NCBI GenBank assembly: GCA_051294375.1
Contig: CM119264.1
Span: 795,477 to 859,476 of the forward strand
Direction of reading: 5' to 3'
DNA from: Paraspadella gotoi
Taxonomy: Eukaryota > Chaetognatha
Length of the DNA stretch: 64,000 nucleotides
A program made the position numbers and the translations under genes. This document shows, piece after piece, positions 9,301 through 22,539 of this stretch; the first letter of the stretch is position 1; each line of letters opens with the position of its first letter. The notes beneath the pieces were generated by a model, which was not told where the DNA came from, searched no databases, and saw nothing but the letters and a program-made list of their open reading frames with translations.

Positions 9301-10030
9301 GCTTCCTTAATTAATTTTTGACCAATGATTTTACTCTGTCTTTTTTTCTCTTATTTTTTTCCTTTCTCTTTCTTTATCTTATTTTTTTAATTTTTTTAAT
9401 TTTTTTATCTTTCATTTATTATTGAATTTTCTCTTTTTTATACTTTTTTTCTTTTATATAGAATTCGATTTTAAATTATTAATTTATTATTGAATTATAA
9501 TATGTATATTAATATCTGAATTAAAATAATTCTATTATTTTATATGATAATTTTTTTTAAATCATATGAGTAATCCAGTATGAAAATGTGTTTAAGGAAT
9601 ATATATAACAATTACTTCTAAATAATATTCACTCGATAAATATTTTATTAAAAAAATAGTTTTTAAAACTGTATACTGGTAAATTGACCTAATAGTTACT
9701 GCATTAGGAAGTTATTGTTTGCAAGAAAAATTAATTAATTTAATATTTTAATATTTTAAACAAAATATAAAAATTATTATAATAATTATAAAATTAAAGA
9801 GTCAATCTGGGTATCAGAGTAAAAAAATATTTTTTAAAATTTTTTTAATAAAATATTATTTTTATATATATTACTCTTAAAAAATTAGCAAAATTCTTAT
9901 AAAATAATTTTATTCTAAATATATAAAATAAATATTCAATAAAAATTAAAAAAAACAAAAAAACAAAAAAGAGAATGAGAGGGGAAAAAATAAAGATTTG
10001 GTAAAGAATAGATTTTAAAAGTCTGGCTTT
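9301..10030. other. AT-rich core between GC clusters
   Basis: Very AT-rich, no open frame over 60 codons, repeated with indels at 12260-12970. Nothing recognised. Confidence 0.6.
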
Positions 10031-10303
10031 TTTGTTTAAAATTACCCTCCCTTTTTTTTCTCAGGGGGAAGCCTTTTTTCTACCCACTTGGGTTACTATT
10101 AGGGGCAAGTTTTATTATTCCCAAAAGGAATTAGCATTGGGAGGGCCCCTGTTAAGGTCAAAAATATATTCCCCAAGGGGTAGCTCCTTGGGGTCACCCC
10201 TTAATATATTGCATTAAGGGTACCCCTAAATGATTAAAAATATGCCAGAGGGGGCAGCCCATTCTATCGCCCCATGAGAAAACATTTTTGAGCGTCGGTA
10301 TAT

Positions 10304-10351
<48 letters not shown>

Positions 10352-10976
10352 AAAATGGGAAAAAGGCTCCACAGTCTGGTAATCTTTATGGTTACTTCTT
10401 GTCGGAGTCTTGAGTGAATAAAAAAAAAGAAGAATTGATTAAATATGAACTTTCTTTTTCCACACAGAATTTTTTTTTTGTTAGATAATTTGTTGATCCA
10501 GGTATTTATTGATTTTTTGAACATTTAAACAAATTTGTTAATGTTATAAACAAAAGGAAAGACTTTTCTTAAAACAAAGGAAAAGTTTTACTTTTTTCTT
10601 TGCGAAAATTTCTCCCCCTGAACTCTCTCAAGCGCTATGTCCCGTGGCGAGAGAGAGAGAGAGAGAGACAGGAGAGAGAGAGAAAGAGAGAGAGAGCGAG
10701 AGAGAGAGAGAGAGAGAGAGAGACCAATATCTTTTACGACCTCATTTCCCGTTTTTTGAAAGAATTCAGTTTCATTTTATTGTCTGCTGCGGTTACCTGG
10801 GACGAGACCAGAGTATGGAGAGAGAGAGAAGTAGAGGAGAGAAGAGAGAGAGAGAGCGAGAGAGAGACAGAGACAGAGAGAGAAAAGAGGGGAAAAAGAG
10901 GATTTTCTCGCCCATTTAAAATTCATGAAGTTCGACAAGTTGAAAGAGAAAGAAAACATTCCCTATCATGGTGAAG

Positions 10977-13655
10977 AGTGAAGAGAGAGATGAGAGAGAG
11001 AGACGAGAGAGAGAGAGAGTAGAGAGAGAGAGAGAGAGAAAGAGAGGAGAAGAGGAGAGAGAGAGAGAAGAAGAGGAGAGGAGGAAGTGAGAGAGGAGAG
11101 AGAGAGAGAGAGAGAGAGAAGGAGAAGAGGATGAGAGAGAGAGAGAGCAGAGAGGGAGGGCAGAAGAGAGAAAGAGAGATGAGAGAAGATGAGAAGAGAG
11201 GAAGAGAGGAGAGAAAGACGAGAGAGAGAGAGAGAGAGAGAGAGAATCAAGAGAAGCAAACATCGAAGGAAAATGATGTTCGTAAACAAACAATGAAAAC
11301 GAGATGAAAACCGATGATGATGAACGAGATGATGGACGACGAGTTGATGAGATGCGACAAGATTATTGATTGACGACGATGAGACGACGTTGTGACGACA
11401 ACGGAGATGTGATGATGATGTATAGACGACGGATGATCGATGGACAAAAATCGTTAAGATTCACAATTCATGAGGAAATGAAGTCAATAAGATGAAAGGT
11501 TATTCTTTTGCTGTGAACTTTTTCGCAGAAGCAGTATTGAGGATTCAGCATGCAGTATGAGGATTCAGATGCAGTATGAGGGATTCAGTATGCAGTATGA
11601 GGAGATTCAGATGCAGTTATTGAGGAATTTCACATGCATGTATGAGGGATTCATCAATGCCCATTATGCAGGGATTCAGCATGCAGTGATTGAGGGATTC
11701 GTATGCAGTATGAAGGGATTCATTATGCAGTAATGAGGGATTCTGGATGCGGGTATAACGGATTATGAATAGGGGAACGAAGGAAGAGCAGGTCGCCCAG
11801 CTTCAAGGTTTTTTTTAGAAAATCATTGAATGTGGGGGTTTGCAGGATGCGATTAGTCAATGCCCGACTACAGAGTGACGCTTTAATAAACTTTTACAAT
11901 AGTACTTTAATTTTTTTTTAAAAAGTGAGCTCGTTTAAATTATTATGAAGAACTCGAGGTAAAAAGAAAGAAGTAAGAGAGAGCAAGCTTATACCGTCAG
12001 AATAAAAGCCTCTTCCCCTGGCGGGTGGCAAGGTGCGACCCCGGGGGTCTATACCAAGGGATAACCCCTGGTATTAAAAAACTATACACCTGGTCTGCCT
12101 CCGGGGCATAATTTTTTTAGTCATTTAGGGCGCCCATGGCAGATCTCTTGTAGTGCAACAAATTGCCTTTCCCAGGGGTCACCCCTTAGAGTAGATAAAA
12201 TGTATACCCTTTGGGTGGTCTTCCTTTTTGTCGCAACTGAACCAGGCTTCCTTAAATTATTTTGACCAATGATTTTTACTCTGTCTTTTTCTCTTATTTT
12301 TTTTCCTTTCTCTTTCTTTATCTTATTTTTTTAATTTTTTAATTTTTTTATCTTTCATATTATTGAGAATTTTCTCTTTTTTATACTTTATTTTTTATAT
12401 AGAATTCGATTTTAAATTATTAATTTATTATAATATATAATATGTATTTAAATTCTGAATAAAATAATTCTTATATTATTTTATATGATAATTTTTTTAA
12501 ATCATATGAGTAATCCAGTATGAAAATGTGTTTTAAGGAATATATATAACAATTACTTCTAAAATAATATGTCCACTCGATAAATATTTTATTTAAAAAA
12601 AATGTTTTAAACTGTATACTGGTTAAATTGACCTAATAGTTACTGCCCTTAGGAATTATTGTTTTGCAAGAAAAATTAATTAATTTAATATTTTAATATT
12701 TTAAACAAAATATAAAAAATTATATAATAATTATAAAATTAAAAGTCTCAATCTGGGGTATCAGAGTAAAAAAATATTTTTTTTTAATTTTTATATAACA
12801 ATATTAATTTTTATAAATATTACTCTTAAAAAATTAGGCAAAATTCTTATATAAAATAATTTTATTCTAAATATATAAAATAAAATATTCAATAAAAATA
12901 AAAAACAAAAAAACAAAAAAAGAGATGAGAGGGAAATAAATAAAGATTTGGTAAAGATAGATTTTAAAATCTGGCTTTTTTGTTTAAAATTACCCTCCCT
13001 TTTTTTTCTCAGGGGAAGCCTTTTTTCTACCACTTGGTTACTATTAGGGGCAAGTTTTATTATTCCCAAAAGGAATTAAGCATTGGAGGCCCCTGGTTAA
13101 GGTCAAAAATTATTCCCCCAAGGGGTAGCGCCTTGGGTCACCCCTTTAATATATTGCATTAAGGCGTACCCCTAAATGATTAAAATATGCCAGAGGGGCA
13201 GCCCATTCTATCGCCCCATGAGAAAACGATTTTGAAGCGCGGTATAAATATCTCAGAGAGAGAAGAGAGAGAGAGAGAGAAGAGAAAGAAGAGAAGAGTA
13301 AAATGGGAAAAAAGGCTCCACAGTCTGGTAATCTTTATGGTTACTTCTGTCTTCGGAGTTCTTGATGAATAAAAAAAAAGAAGAATTGATTAAATATGAA
13401 CTTTCTTTCCCACACAGAATTTTTTTTTTGTTAGATATTTGTTGATCCAGGTATTATTGATTTTTTTGAACATTTAAACAAATTGTTAATGTTATAAACA
13501 AAAGGAAAGACTTTTCTTAAAACAAAGGAAAAGTTTTACTTTTTTCTTTGCGAAAATTTTCTCCCCTGAACTCTCTCAAGCGCTATGTCCCCGTGGCGAG
13601 AGAGAGAGAGAGAGAGAGACAGACAGCGAGAGAGAGAGAGAGAGAGAAGAGAAGA

Positions 13656-13701
<46 letters not shown>

Positions 13702-13955
13702 CATATCTTTTACGACCTCATTTCCCGTTTTTGAAAGAATCAGTTCTTTATTGTTGCCTGCGGTTACATCTGGAGAGGACAGAGGTATGGAAGGAGAGGA
13801 GAGAGAGAGAGAGAGAGATGAGAGAGAGAGAGAAGAGAAGAGACAGAGAAGAGAGAAAAAGAGGGGGAAAAAAGAGGATTTCTCCCCATTTAAAATTCAT
13901 GAAGTCGACAGTTGAAAGGAGAAAGAAAACATTTCCCTATCACGGTGAAGAGTGA
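10977..13955 (+). repeat. Block A, copy 2 (indel-rich)
   Basis: Same order as copy 1 from the (GA)n tract onward: 11244 matches 8415, 12010 matches 9060, 13548 matches 10600. Differences are mostly one- or two-base insertions and deletions. The 21-bp array at about 11530-11760 is so disrupted that its frame is lost. The pattern suggests an unpolished second version of the same locus. Confidence 0.85.
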
Positions 13956-14012
13956 AGAAGAGAGCAGAGAGAGAGAAGAGAGAGAGAGAGAAGGAGAGAG
14001 AATGAGAGAGAG

Positions 14013-14845
14013 AGTGTTTGATTGATTCCAGATTGGGTTTTGTTTTGAGGTTGACTCTGTCTCTCTCTTCCTTCAATCCCTGAGTTTTTCCAAATCTAAA
14101 GTGATCAAAGAGAATTCCTTTGTTAATTTCTCCCAGGGTGGAAGATTAAGGGGAGCTGGAGATTAAGAGCGAAGCTGAATTAAGGCAAAGTTGATGATTA
14201 AGGGCGGAGATGCCATTAAGGGCTAAGCTGGAATTCAGGGCGAGCTTAAGATTGTGGGTGGAGCTCAAAAACAATGGGCGGAGCTGAACATTAAGGGCGA
14301 AGCTCAAGATTAAGGTCGGATAAGTATTAAGGCGAACTAGAATACAGACATAAGGGCTAAAGCTAGAAATTAATGGCAAAAGTTTGAGATTAAGGGCGAA
14401 TCTGAAATTAAGGGCAAAGCTGGAGATTAAGGGCGACAGCTAGAGTATATGGCGGTCCTCGAAAGATTAAGGGGCTACCTTGAGATCAAGGGCAGAAACG
14501 AATATTATAGGGCTAACATTGGAATCAAGAGCAGATTTGCTGAGAATGACTTCCTGGTTTACTGTCTAGAGAAAACTGTACCGATTAGTCAATTATGCAT
14601 CTGATAAGGAAAAAATGAAAGATTAAAATAATATTATTTAATTCATTGAGAAACACAAATAGTTCGAAATTTTGCTTTCATCAATATTTAAATTCCAAAC
14701 TCCTAAATATTTTTTTCTTAAAATATTTTTTTGTTGGGAGGGAAAACGGAATGCCAACATACTAATACTGGTCCCTGGATTTCAGCCGAGCCACGTTCCC
14801 CCCCAAAAAGAAAAAAGGATTTCGAAGATAAGAGAAATAAGAACA
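14013..14845 (+). repeat. Block B, copy 1
   Basis: Begins 'gtgtttgattgattccag', contains a minisatellite of about 20 bp (14136-14525, 'gattaagggcgaagctg' type) and ends at a gap. It is repeated at 14904-15720 with fewer indels. Confidence 0.85.
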
Positions 14846-14870
14846 NNNNNNNNNNNNNNNNNNNNNNNNN
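14846..14870. other. Assembly gap (25 N)
   Basis: Flanked by two copies of the same 0.83-kb sequence, the signature of two contig ends that overlap but were not merged. Confidence 0.95.
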
Positions 14871-14903
<33 letters not shown>

Positions 14904-14905
<2 letters not shown>

Positions 14906-15720
14906 TGTTTTGATTGATTCCAGGATTGGGTTTTGTTTTGAGGTTGACTCTGTCTCTCTCTTCCTTCAATCCCTTGAGTTTTTCCAAATCTAAAGTTGAT
15001 CAAAGAGAATTCCTTTTTAATTTTCTCCCAGGGTGAAGATTAAGGGGAAGCTGGAGATTAAGGGCGAAGCTTGAGATTAAGGGCAAAGTTGATGATTAAG
15101 GGCGGAGATTGCCATTAAGGGCTAAGCTGGAAATTTAGGGCGAAGCTTAAGATTGTGGGTGGAGCTCAAAAACAATGGGCGGAGCTGACATTAAGGGCGA
15201 AGCTCAAGATTAAGGTCGGATTAATTATTAAGGGCGAAACTAGAGATACAGACATTAAGGGCTAAGCTAGAAATTAATGGCAAAGTTTGAGATTAAGGGC
15301 GAATCTGAAAATTAAGGGCAAAGCTGGAGATTAAGGGCGAAGCTAGAGATATAGGGCGGTCCTGAAGATTAAGGGCTAGCCTTGAGATCAAGGGCAGAAC
15401 GAATATATTGAGGGCTAACTTGGAATCAAGAGCAGATTTGCTGAGGAATGACTTCCTGGTTACTGTCTAGAGAAAACTGTCCGATTAGTCAATACTCATC
15501 TGATAAGGAAAAATGAAAGATTAAAAATAATATTATTTAATTCATTGAGAAAACACAATAGTTCGAAGATTTTGCTTTCATCAAAATTTAAATTCCAACT
15601 CCTAAATATTTTTTCTTAAATATTTTTTTGGGGAGGAAAACCGGAATGCCAAACATACTTAATCTGGTCCCTGGATTTCAGCCGAGGACGTTCCCCCCCA
15701 AAAGAAAAAAGGATTTCGAA
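14904..15720 (+). repeat. Block B, copy 2, with 20-bp minisatellite
   Basis: At 15036-15440 about 20 imperfect copies of a 19-22 bp unit with core attaagggcgaagct. The flanks ('tttgattgattccaggattg' and 'ccccccaaaagaaaaaagga') match block B copy 1. Confidence 0.85.
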
Positions 15721-16080
15721 GATAAGAGAAAAAAAGGAAATGAAAATACGAAAGGAAAAAAGAAAGAAAAAAAGAAAGGAAAAAAAGAAGGAAAAAAAGA
15801 AAAAAAAAGAAAAAAAAAGAAAGGAAAAAAGAAAGGAAAAAAGAAAGGGAAAATAGAAAGAGAGGTAGAATGTCGACGTTGAAAGCGAAATTGGCCGACA
15901 GAGACGAAAACTAGGTGTTGTTCTTTTGTTTACAAAATCGTCGGCCATTTTGAAAGAGAGAGAAGGAAGAGGAGCAGGAGGAGGAGGAGGAGGAGGATCA
16001 AGAAGAGGAGGAGGAAGAGACGCCGCTTTAAATCTGCTTCGAATCAATTTAGTGAGAAGTGAACAGTTGAACATTGATTA
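15721..16080 (+). repeat. Purine-rich low-complexity region
   Basis: (GAAAA)-type tract at 15730-15870 and (GGA)n at 15955-16022 around a short mixed stretch. Lys/Glu or Pro-rich frames here are by-products. Confidence 0.75.
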
Positions 16081-16523
16081 AAAATTTAAGAAATGGAAAG
16101 ACATTACGCCGATTACGAATTTATAAGAATTCAATTTGTTTAATGAAGACAAAAACATTTCGCCGAAATGTATAAATGATAAATTCTTGAAATTTTATTT
16201 CATGACAGACCCTAAACAATAATTTTTGCCAGAATTTTAAAATTTTTACAATGTATGTAGGGTATCCTTTTTTTCACTGTTACCCTTTGATTGTATTTTT
16301 TAATGCATGTTTATGTTTTCTTATCTAGATGCGATAAATCTATTTTAATTCCCATATTCTCCGATATACAATATACATAAAAGTTCAGTGATTTCTGTGA
16401 GTTTATGTCTCGTGATTTCGTCAAATGTTTCACGTTCACCGTGAGAAAGAGCATTCCAGAGTCTCTTTTCACGCCACATTTGAAGCGAGGCGCTCTTCCG
16501 GTCAGAAGCTGGATAAACCTCAA

Positions 16524-16566
<43 letters not shown>

Positions 16567-16720
16567 CTTTCTCTTCTCTCTCTTTCTCTCTTTCTCTTTT
16601 ATTTCATTTTTCTTTTCAGAGAGAGACATTACAGAAGAGAGGAAAGTGTGAGAGAGAAAAAAAAAATAATGAAAAACCAAAATGTAACTTTATTATTATC
16701 CCCCCCCCAAAAAAAAGTAT
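16081..16720. other. Unassigned sequence with a (CT)n tract
   Basis: Unique AT-rich sequence to 16525, (CT)n at 16529-16600, then A/C runs. Nothing recognised. Confidence 0.5.
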
Positions 16721-16724
16721 TAAT

Positions 16725-17460
16725 TATGTTTTTTTTTTTTTAAGTTTTTTTTTTTATTTTGCGAATGCTGTTTTCGAGTTTTGACGCGACGCCCGTTGTT
16801 GTTGTTCGGTTGTTCTTAGTGTTGTTCTTTGTTCTTGTTTTTCTATTTTAGTTAGTTTTCTTAATTTTCTTAATTAACAAATGTAACTGAGAAAAACTTT
16901 TAAGTAATATAACATTAACATTTTAAGGCGCGACATAATTTATTTTTTTATCACATTACATCACATTAGAGTTCTGTAATAAAAACAACAAATTTGATGT
17001 TCTGACATGGTTTTTTCGAAGCCCGACAGATTGAGGGGCGGACGACGGACCGACAAAGTAATATAGGTCGGGATCTGCTTATAAGCAGATCCGACTTAAA
17101 AATCATTTGTCCATTGTATACTTAATAAATTGCTATCTTGCGCTCCTGACTTTGGACTGGCTTGGTGGTTTAAAGCGCCTCCATACTCTTACAAGATAAT
17201 GACATAGCAGGTCCCTCTAAGATTTCAATCAAGACTCTCTCACAGTCTCGTTATTCACTCCCAGAATAATTGGCTTCCCATCAATGAAGTGGTATAATGT
17301 GGCAAAGAGTTTTTTTCAAATTGTATAAAAGACCACTCCATTGTTACTGCTTACCCTTAGTTTTTACTTGTTCCGCCTAATTTCACCGTGCCTTTCCATT
17401 CGCGATCCAAAAGACCCGGTCGAGAACTAGAGACCCTTCAGATCACGATTTTTACTACGT
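16725..17460. repeat. Block C, copy 1
   Basis: Matches 25108-25800 closely. It contains a minus-strand R1 repeat (17115-17265) abutting a plus-strand Helitron-like end (16985-17100), so the two copies share the same nested insertion and come from one locus or a recent duplication. Confidence 0.8.
16985..17100 (+). mobile_element. Helitron-like 3' end, hairpin family 2
   Basis: 'tttgatgttctgacatgg', GGACCGACAAAGT, then a 22-bp perfect palindrome (17071-17092) followed by CTTAAAA. The duplicate copy (25430-25457) has CTAAAAA. Confidence 0.6.
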
Positions 17461-18715
17461 TTGTCTTTTTGCTGTCTCTGTTAATTTTCTTTTTTATGTC
17501 CGTTCTATTCTGTATTTATTGTTTTTTTTTACTACTTTTTTTCCATAGTCTATCCCTTTATTTTTATGGACACATTTAATTTGTTTTTCTTAGATTTCTT
17601 CATCAGTAGCACTTACTTTTTCCCGCGTATTTATATTAATATCTTTTTCTCGATTCTTCAATCTCTTTTGTTTCAACTCATTTTCTCCTTGTCACGATCA
17701 TTTCGTACTATTCTTATCTAAGGTTCTCCTGGCTCCTCTACGTTCAGCTCCCTCATGTCCAACAGCAACACCGTCCTACTCTTTCATCGTATTCGCCAAC
17801 CACGTCGAATCATCCACACTCCTCACGGTCTCTACACATAAATTTTTCGGTCGGCGACTATCCTAATACTCTGTGTTCTCAAAATCTTATACTGTAGTCT
17901 CCCTATCGACCCTGGTACCCCGCTCCTTAACGTCTCCAAATCATCAATCTAGCGTCTGATACTGTGTGCCTCTACTTGACACAATCACACACAACTGAGA
18001 TATTCGGTGGTACTGTGTGACATGAAGTCCCATTCTCACCGGTGCGACGAGTGAGAGAGCTAACTACATAGCTCCAATCTCCGCAAGATCATGCGTGTAG
18101 GCATCTAATAGCGTGCTCCATAAGACTCGCTCCACTGTCGCGGCCAAATAACGTGCGTCCAATGCCAGCTCTCCAGTGACTACTCGCGGATATAAATATA
18201 CATACTCACTTCCACGACTTGCCGTACTGAGACAGCTAGCGCACTTGCCTATTCGCGATACAATAGTCGCCGATCAATAGTCATGTCGATCGCAATGAGG
18301 CGAAGATGAGAGAGCGCACCACGACGTCGCCAGCAGAGCGCTATAGATCGTCGCGTGTATTCCGCGTATTATCAAGCTTAGTATCCATCTCTACCCGATC
18401 CCGTCACGCAGAGTCCTATCGCAAGTAACGAAACGTCTTCGAAGACTAGTAAGATCGGAGAAAGAAGAGCGAGCACTGTATGCAGGATGCTACTTACAGC
18501 TCTGTAGCAGAGATGAGCTCCAGATGAACTAATATCCCAAACAGAGATTAGATTACCTCTCCTCGCAGGCTTATTCGATAAAGGCGGCACTCGGAGGGGA
18601 CACTCAACGTACCGCCGAGAAAAAGAAAAAAAAATAGGGTCATGGGCGCGGGGGGCGAGGATTTTTAAATAATTACGAGGGAGGAACTTAAAAATAATGA
18701 GACGGGATTTGAAAC
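17458..18715. other. Segment with unusual composition, origin unclear
   Basis: T-rich unique sequence to about 17700, then about 900 bp of nearly even base composition lacking the homopolymers and GA tracts typical of the window. The corresponding place in the other copy (25806-26039) is much shorter and contains a 133-N gap. At 18027-18055 the text briefly matches 25860-25890. May be poor consensus. Confidence 0.4.
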
Positions 18716-21474
18716 CCGGTGAAGGGTGAAGTCAAGGGGAAGGAGGAAGGAGATAGAAAGAGAAAGAACGAAGGAAAAAGAACAGGAGGAAGAAGATAAA
18801 AAGGGAGGAATGGAAAGAGAAGGAAAAGAAAGGGAAGAAAGAAAAGAGAATGCAGATTTGTGGTAAAGGCGAAAGGAGACGGCAATGCGTTAAAAAGTGA
18901 TTCAGTTATTTGGCGTGAAAGATGAATATGATGATTAAAAAAGAATAGAAACAATAAGCAAAAAGACCGATAGAAGGAAAGACAAGAGATGTAAAAACAC
19001 AAGAAACTATCCACATTGCAGACTCTGTCTTTAACCGGTACAAAAAAAAGACTAGAGAAGGAAATAAGAAAATATAGACGGCAAAAAAAATAAGGAATAA
19101 ATGATGGAGAGGAAATAAAAATAAAAATGTGGTAGGAAATTAAATTGGTGCGAAAAAGATGAGAGAACAATATAATGAACAAAATTAGAAAAAAAAAATT
19201 TAGGAAAAAAAAATAAGAAAAAGATTAGGAGGAATTAAGAAATAGGCAATAGAAAAACAGGAAAAAGAAAGAGAATAGAATACCGGAGAGTGGTAAAAGG
19301 AATGCGATGCAAGGGCTGGAAAGAAGAAAAGTAGAAAAATAGGAAAAGAAATAGGTAAAAAGGAAAGAGTAAAAAAATAGAAGAGGAAGTGAAAGGGGTG
19401 GATGGCAAATGGGATGGGCAATGGAATTGTAAGGGATGCCAATGGAATAGCGGCGGCGGGGAAAGTATAGGCCTGTAAAGAAATAACGGACGATGATGAT
19501 GATGACTGTTTAAAAAGAAATAAAATGATCCGAGTAGAGAGATAGCGACAAAACAGCGCGCGAGAAGGAGAGATGAGAGAGAGAGAGAGAGAGAGGAGAG
19601 AGAGCAGAAATGAGAGAGAGATGAGAGACTTCTCGTTCTCTCTTTTTGCTTTTTTTTATTAGAGAAGAGGCTGGATTAGGAAGCGTTTTATTCCGTTCCT
19701 CGTTCGTGACGTTAGGCGCCGCTCACGCGGATTATAAAAAGATGCATCACGAGAGAAGACGAGAAGCGTCGGATCTGTAGTTGAGCTCTCAATTCTTATG
19801 ACTTAAATTATGTTGCTTAAGTTCTTAGAGTTTTTACTGAAAAGAGAGAAAAAGAGATGGATGGAAGACAAAGGAGGAGAGAGAGAGGAGAGGAGGATAC
19901 GGAATGAGAGAGATGATGAGAGAGAGATCACTGAGAGAGACGAGAGAGAGTTATAAACAGTTTTTCTTTTTTTTTTGGCTCAGGAAATAATTTTTTTCAT
20001 TGGCTTTAAAAGTCATTGTTTATTAATCCGGACCTAATCTGCCTTAACTTTTTTGATGAAAAAGTTAATCTCTCAGTTTCCCAAGATTTAAGTAAAGATT
20101 AATGCATTCATTTCAAGAAGATATTAAACTTCCTATATATTATTTTTAAAATGAAAAGGAAAAGATTTTTTTCGGGTAAAACCGTCATTAATCGATGGAG
20201 AGGCAAAAAAATCACCAAATCTTGAAGCCTTTAAAACTCGAAGCTTTTCCTATAAATGGACAAGAAGAGCGGTGTGCACATAGGAGTAAGGGAGAGAGAA
20301 GAGAGAGAGAGAGAGAAGAGAGCTATCGAGAGAGAGAGAAGAGAGATCACTTGAGAGTGGACATATAGTATTCATATGAAGGGTTTAGAGGAAGCCCACC
20401 CTCGCGTCGATTGACGTGGCGCCGGACTCGAACCCGAACGACGAGAGAGAGAGAGAGAGAGAGAGAGCAGAGAGAGAGATAGAGAGAGAGAGAGAGACGA
20501 GAGATGATGAGAGGATGAGGCGGAGAGTTATCGATGAGGAGTATGAGTTTGAGATGGGCTTGTGTAAATCAAATAAGCGTTCTTGACCGCGAATACAGGG
20601 AACCACCTTCAAGTTTTAGTCCCCTGTGGTCCTGGGACCACCAAGTCGGGCTGCATGCATGCCTGCCGAGAATCATTAGAAAAAACAGCCTGGAGCAGTG
20701 GCGTGGAGATAGGTGGGCGGTTTAGGGGTAGTTGAGGGTCGAGGCATAATATGGGGGCGAATCAGCGTCGGAGGTGGATTTATTGGAATGCGGGAAGGTG
20801 TGTACATAAGGACAGGCCCTTGCCACCGCCTATCCTGAAGGTGGAAATGGGAAATGTTTAGATGATGGTAAAGTGCAAATGGATTGGAAAGGAAAATTCG
20901 GTTGGAATCTGCGATAGGCTAATTAGAATAAAATGAAAAAGGAAAAGAAATTAATAAATAAAAATAAAGAGGAATCTGGTACTGTTTTTCGATCAAACGC
21001 CCCTTTCTTGTTTAAGAATCTCTGACTTAATTTTTATCTAAAATATTTAGTTAAATTTTTACAACCGTAATGCTTGTAACAAAATATCAACCCTATCTTA
21101 GACCTTATCCAAAAACCTTTACCATAAATGCCTTCGCATACTAACATAATCATTAGTAATGCATACAAGTAAATCATATTTAATTCTAATAATAGTTGTA
21201 ATTGAGAGGTTTTGGAAAACATGATTGAAATTTGTTTTGAAAGTTCTTTTGCCAGTGGAGAGAGAAAAAAGCTGAATGCCAGTTGTGTGACAGGCAAAGA
21301 AAGAAAAGGATGTAGACAAGGAGAGAGGCGAACAGAGAGAGAAAGAGAAAGAGAGAGAGAGAGCTGAGAGCGAGTAGAAGAGAGAGTAAGAGGTAGAAAA
21401 AAAACAGGATGACCGAGAAAAAGGACAGAAGAGATTGAAAGATAAAAAGAAAGAGAGAGAGAGACCAGAGAGAA

Positions 21475-21525
<51 letters not shown>

Positions 21526-22500
21526 AGATTGATGCAGAGGCGCAAAGGAGAGGAGACAGAGAGAAAGATGAGAGAGTAGAGGAGAGAGACGAGAGTCTAG
21601 AGATGAGAGAGACGATCGAGAAAGGGATGAGAAGGAAAGAGAGAGAAAGAGAGAGAGAGAGAAAAAGACAAAAGAGATTGAAGAATAAAAAGAAAAGAGA
21701 GAGAGAGACAGAGAGAAAGAGAGAGATGACGAGTAAGAAGAGATAGAGAGGGTAAATTTGACCCCTAAAAAAACAGAAGTGAACTTGACGATTCTTGTTA
21801 GAGAAAAAGTGATTATCTCTTTATTTATGCCCTCCAGGGATTTTAAGGCGAAGCCCCGGATCACGACGCGCGGCCTCGACCCTTGTGAGTGGACCAACCG
21901 GAAGATGAGAAGTTAGAGAGAGAGAAGCAGAGAGAGACAGGCACGAGCAGAGAGATCAGACAGGAGAGAGATCAGAAAGAGAGAGTAAGAAAGAGAAAAA
22001 GATGTTAAAAAAGAAAGAAAATAAATGATTGATCTTTCTGGCGTTGTAACAGATGTGAAATTATTCATTAGATTTCTTATATAATATATTTTCGATCGGA
22101 AATCGTCCTAGTTTACTAGTTAATACTGAGAATACACTGTACTTAATGATAGTTAAAATGAAAAATAAAAAAGGAAAGCCGCGGACTCGATTTCCGTACT
22201 ACTAACTTCTTGCTTTCCGCAGCAGAACCACCAAATTCAGCGATTCGACCTATTGGCTGAAGTTCCTCATATTGGTTTAAAGTATTTCTGCGCTACCAAA
22301 TTTAAATAAAGGCACTAATAAGAAAAATATTTGACTCCGATCCACAAGATTGGAATCAGATGACGGATTTGAATAAATGGGCGGTAGAATAAAAAAAAAG
22401 GCTTTACCAAAAAGTAGACATTGGGAGAGAGAGAGAGAGAGAGTGAGAGAGAAGAGAAAGAGAAAGAGAGAGAATGTGAGAGAGAGAGAGAGAGAGAGAG

Positions 22501-22539
<39 letters not shown>

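Larger units (their letters stand above)
8155..10976 (+). repeat. Block A, copy 1
   Basis: A 2.8-kb unit: imperfect (GA)n (8155-8418), GAT-rich stretch, 21-bp array, GC-rich cluster, AT-rich core, second GC-rich cluster, two (GA)n tracts. The next 3 kb repeats the whole order. The 21-bp array is cleaner here than in copy 2. Confidence 0.85.

Noticed and set aside
18452-18485. Sequencing adapter contamination
   Set aside because: Resemblance needs several inserted bases; too weak to call, kept only as a remark.
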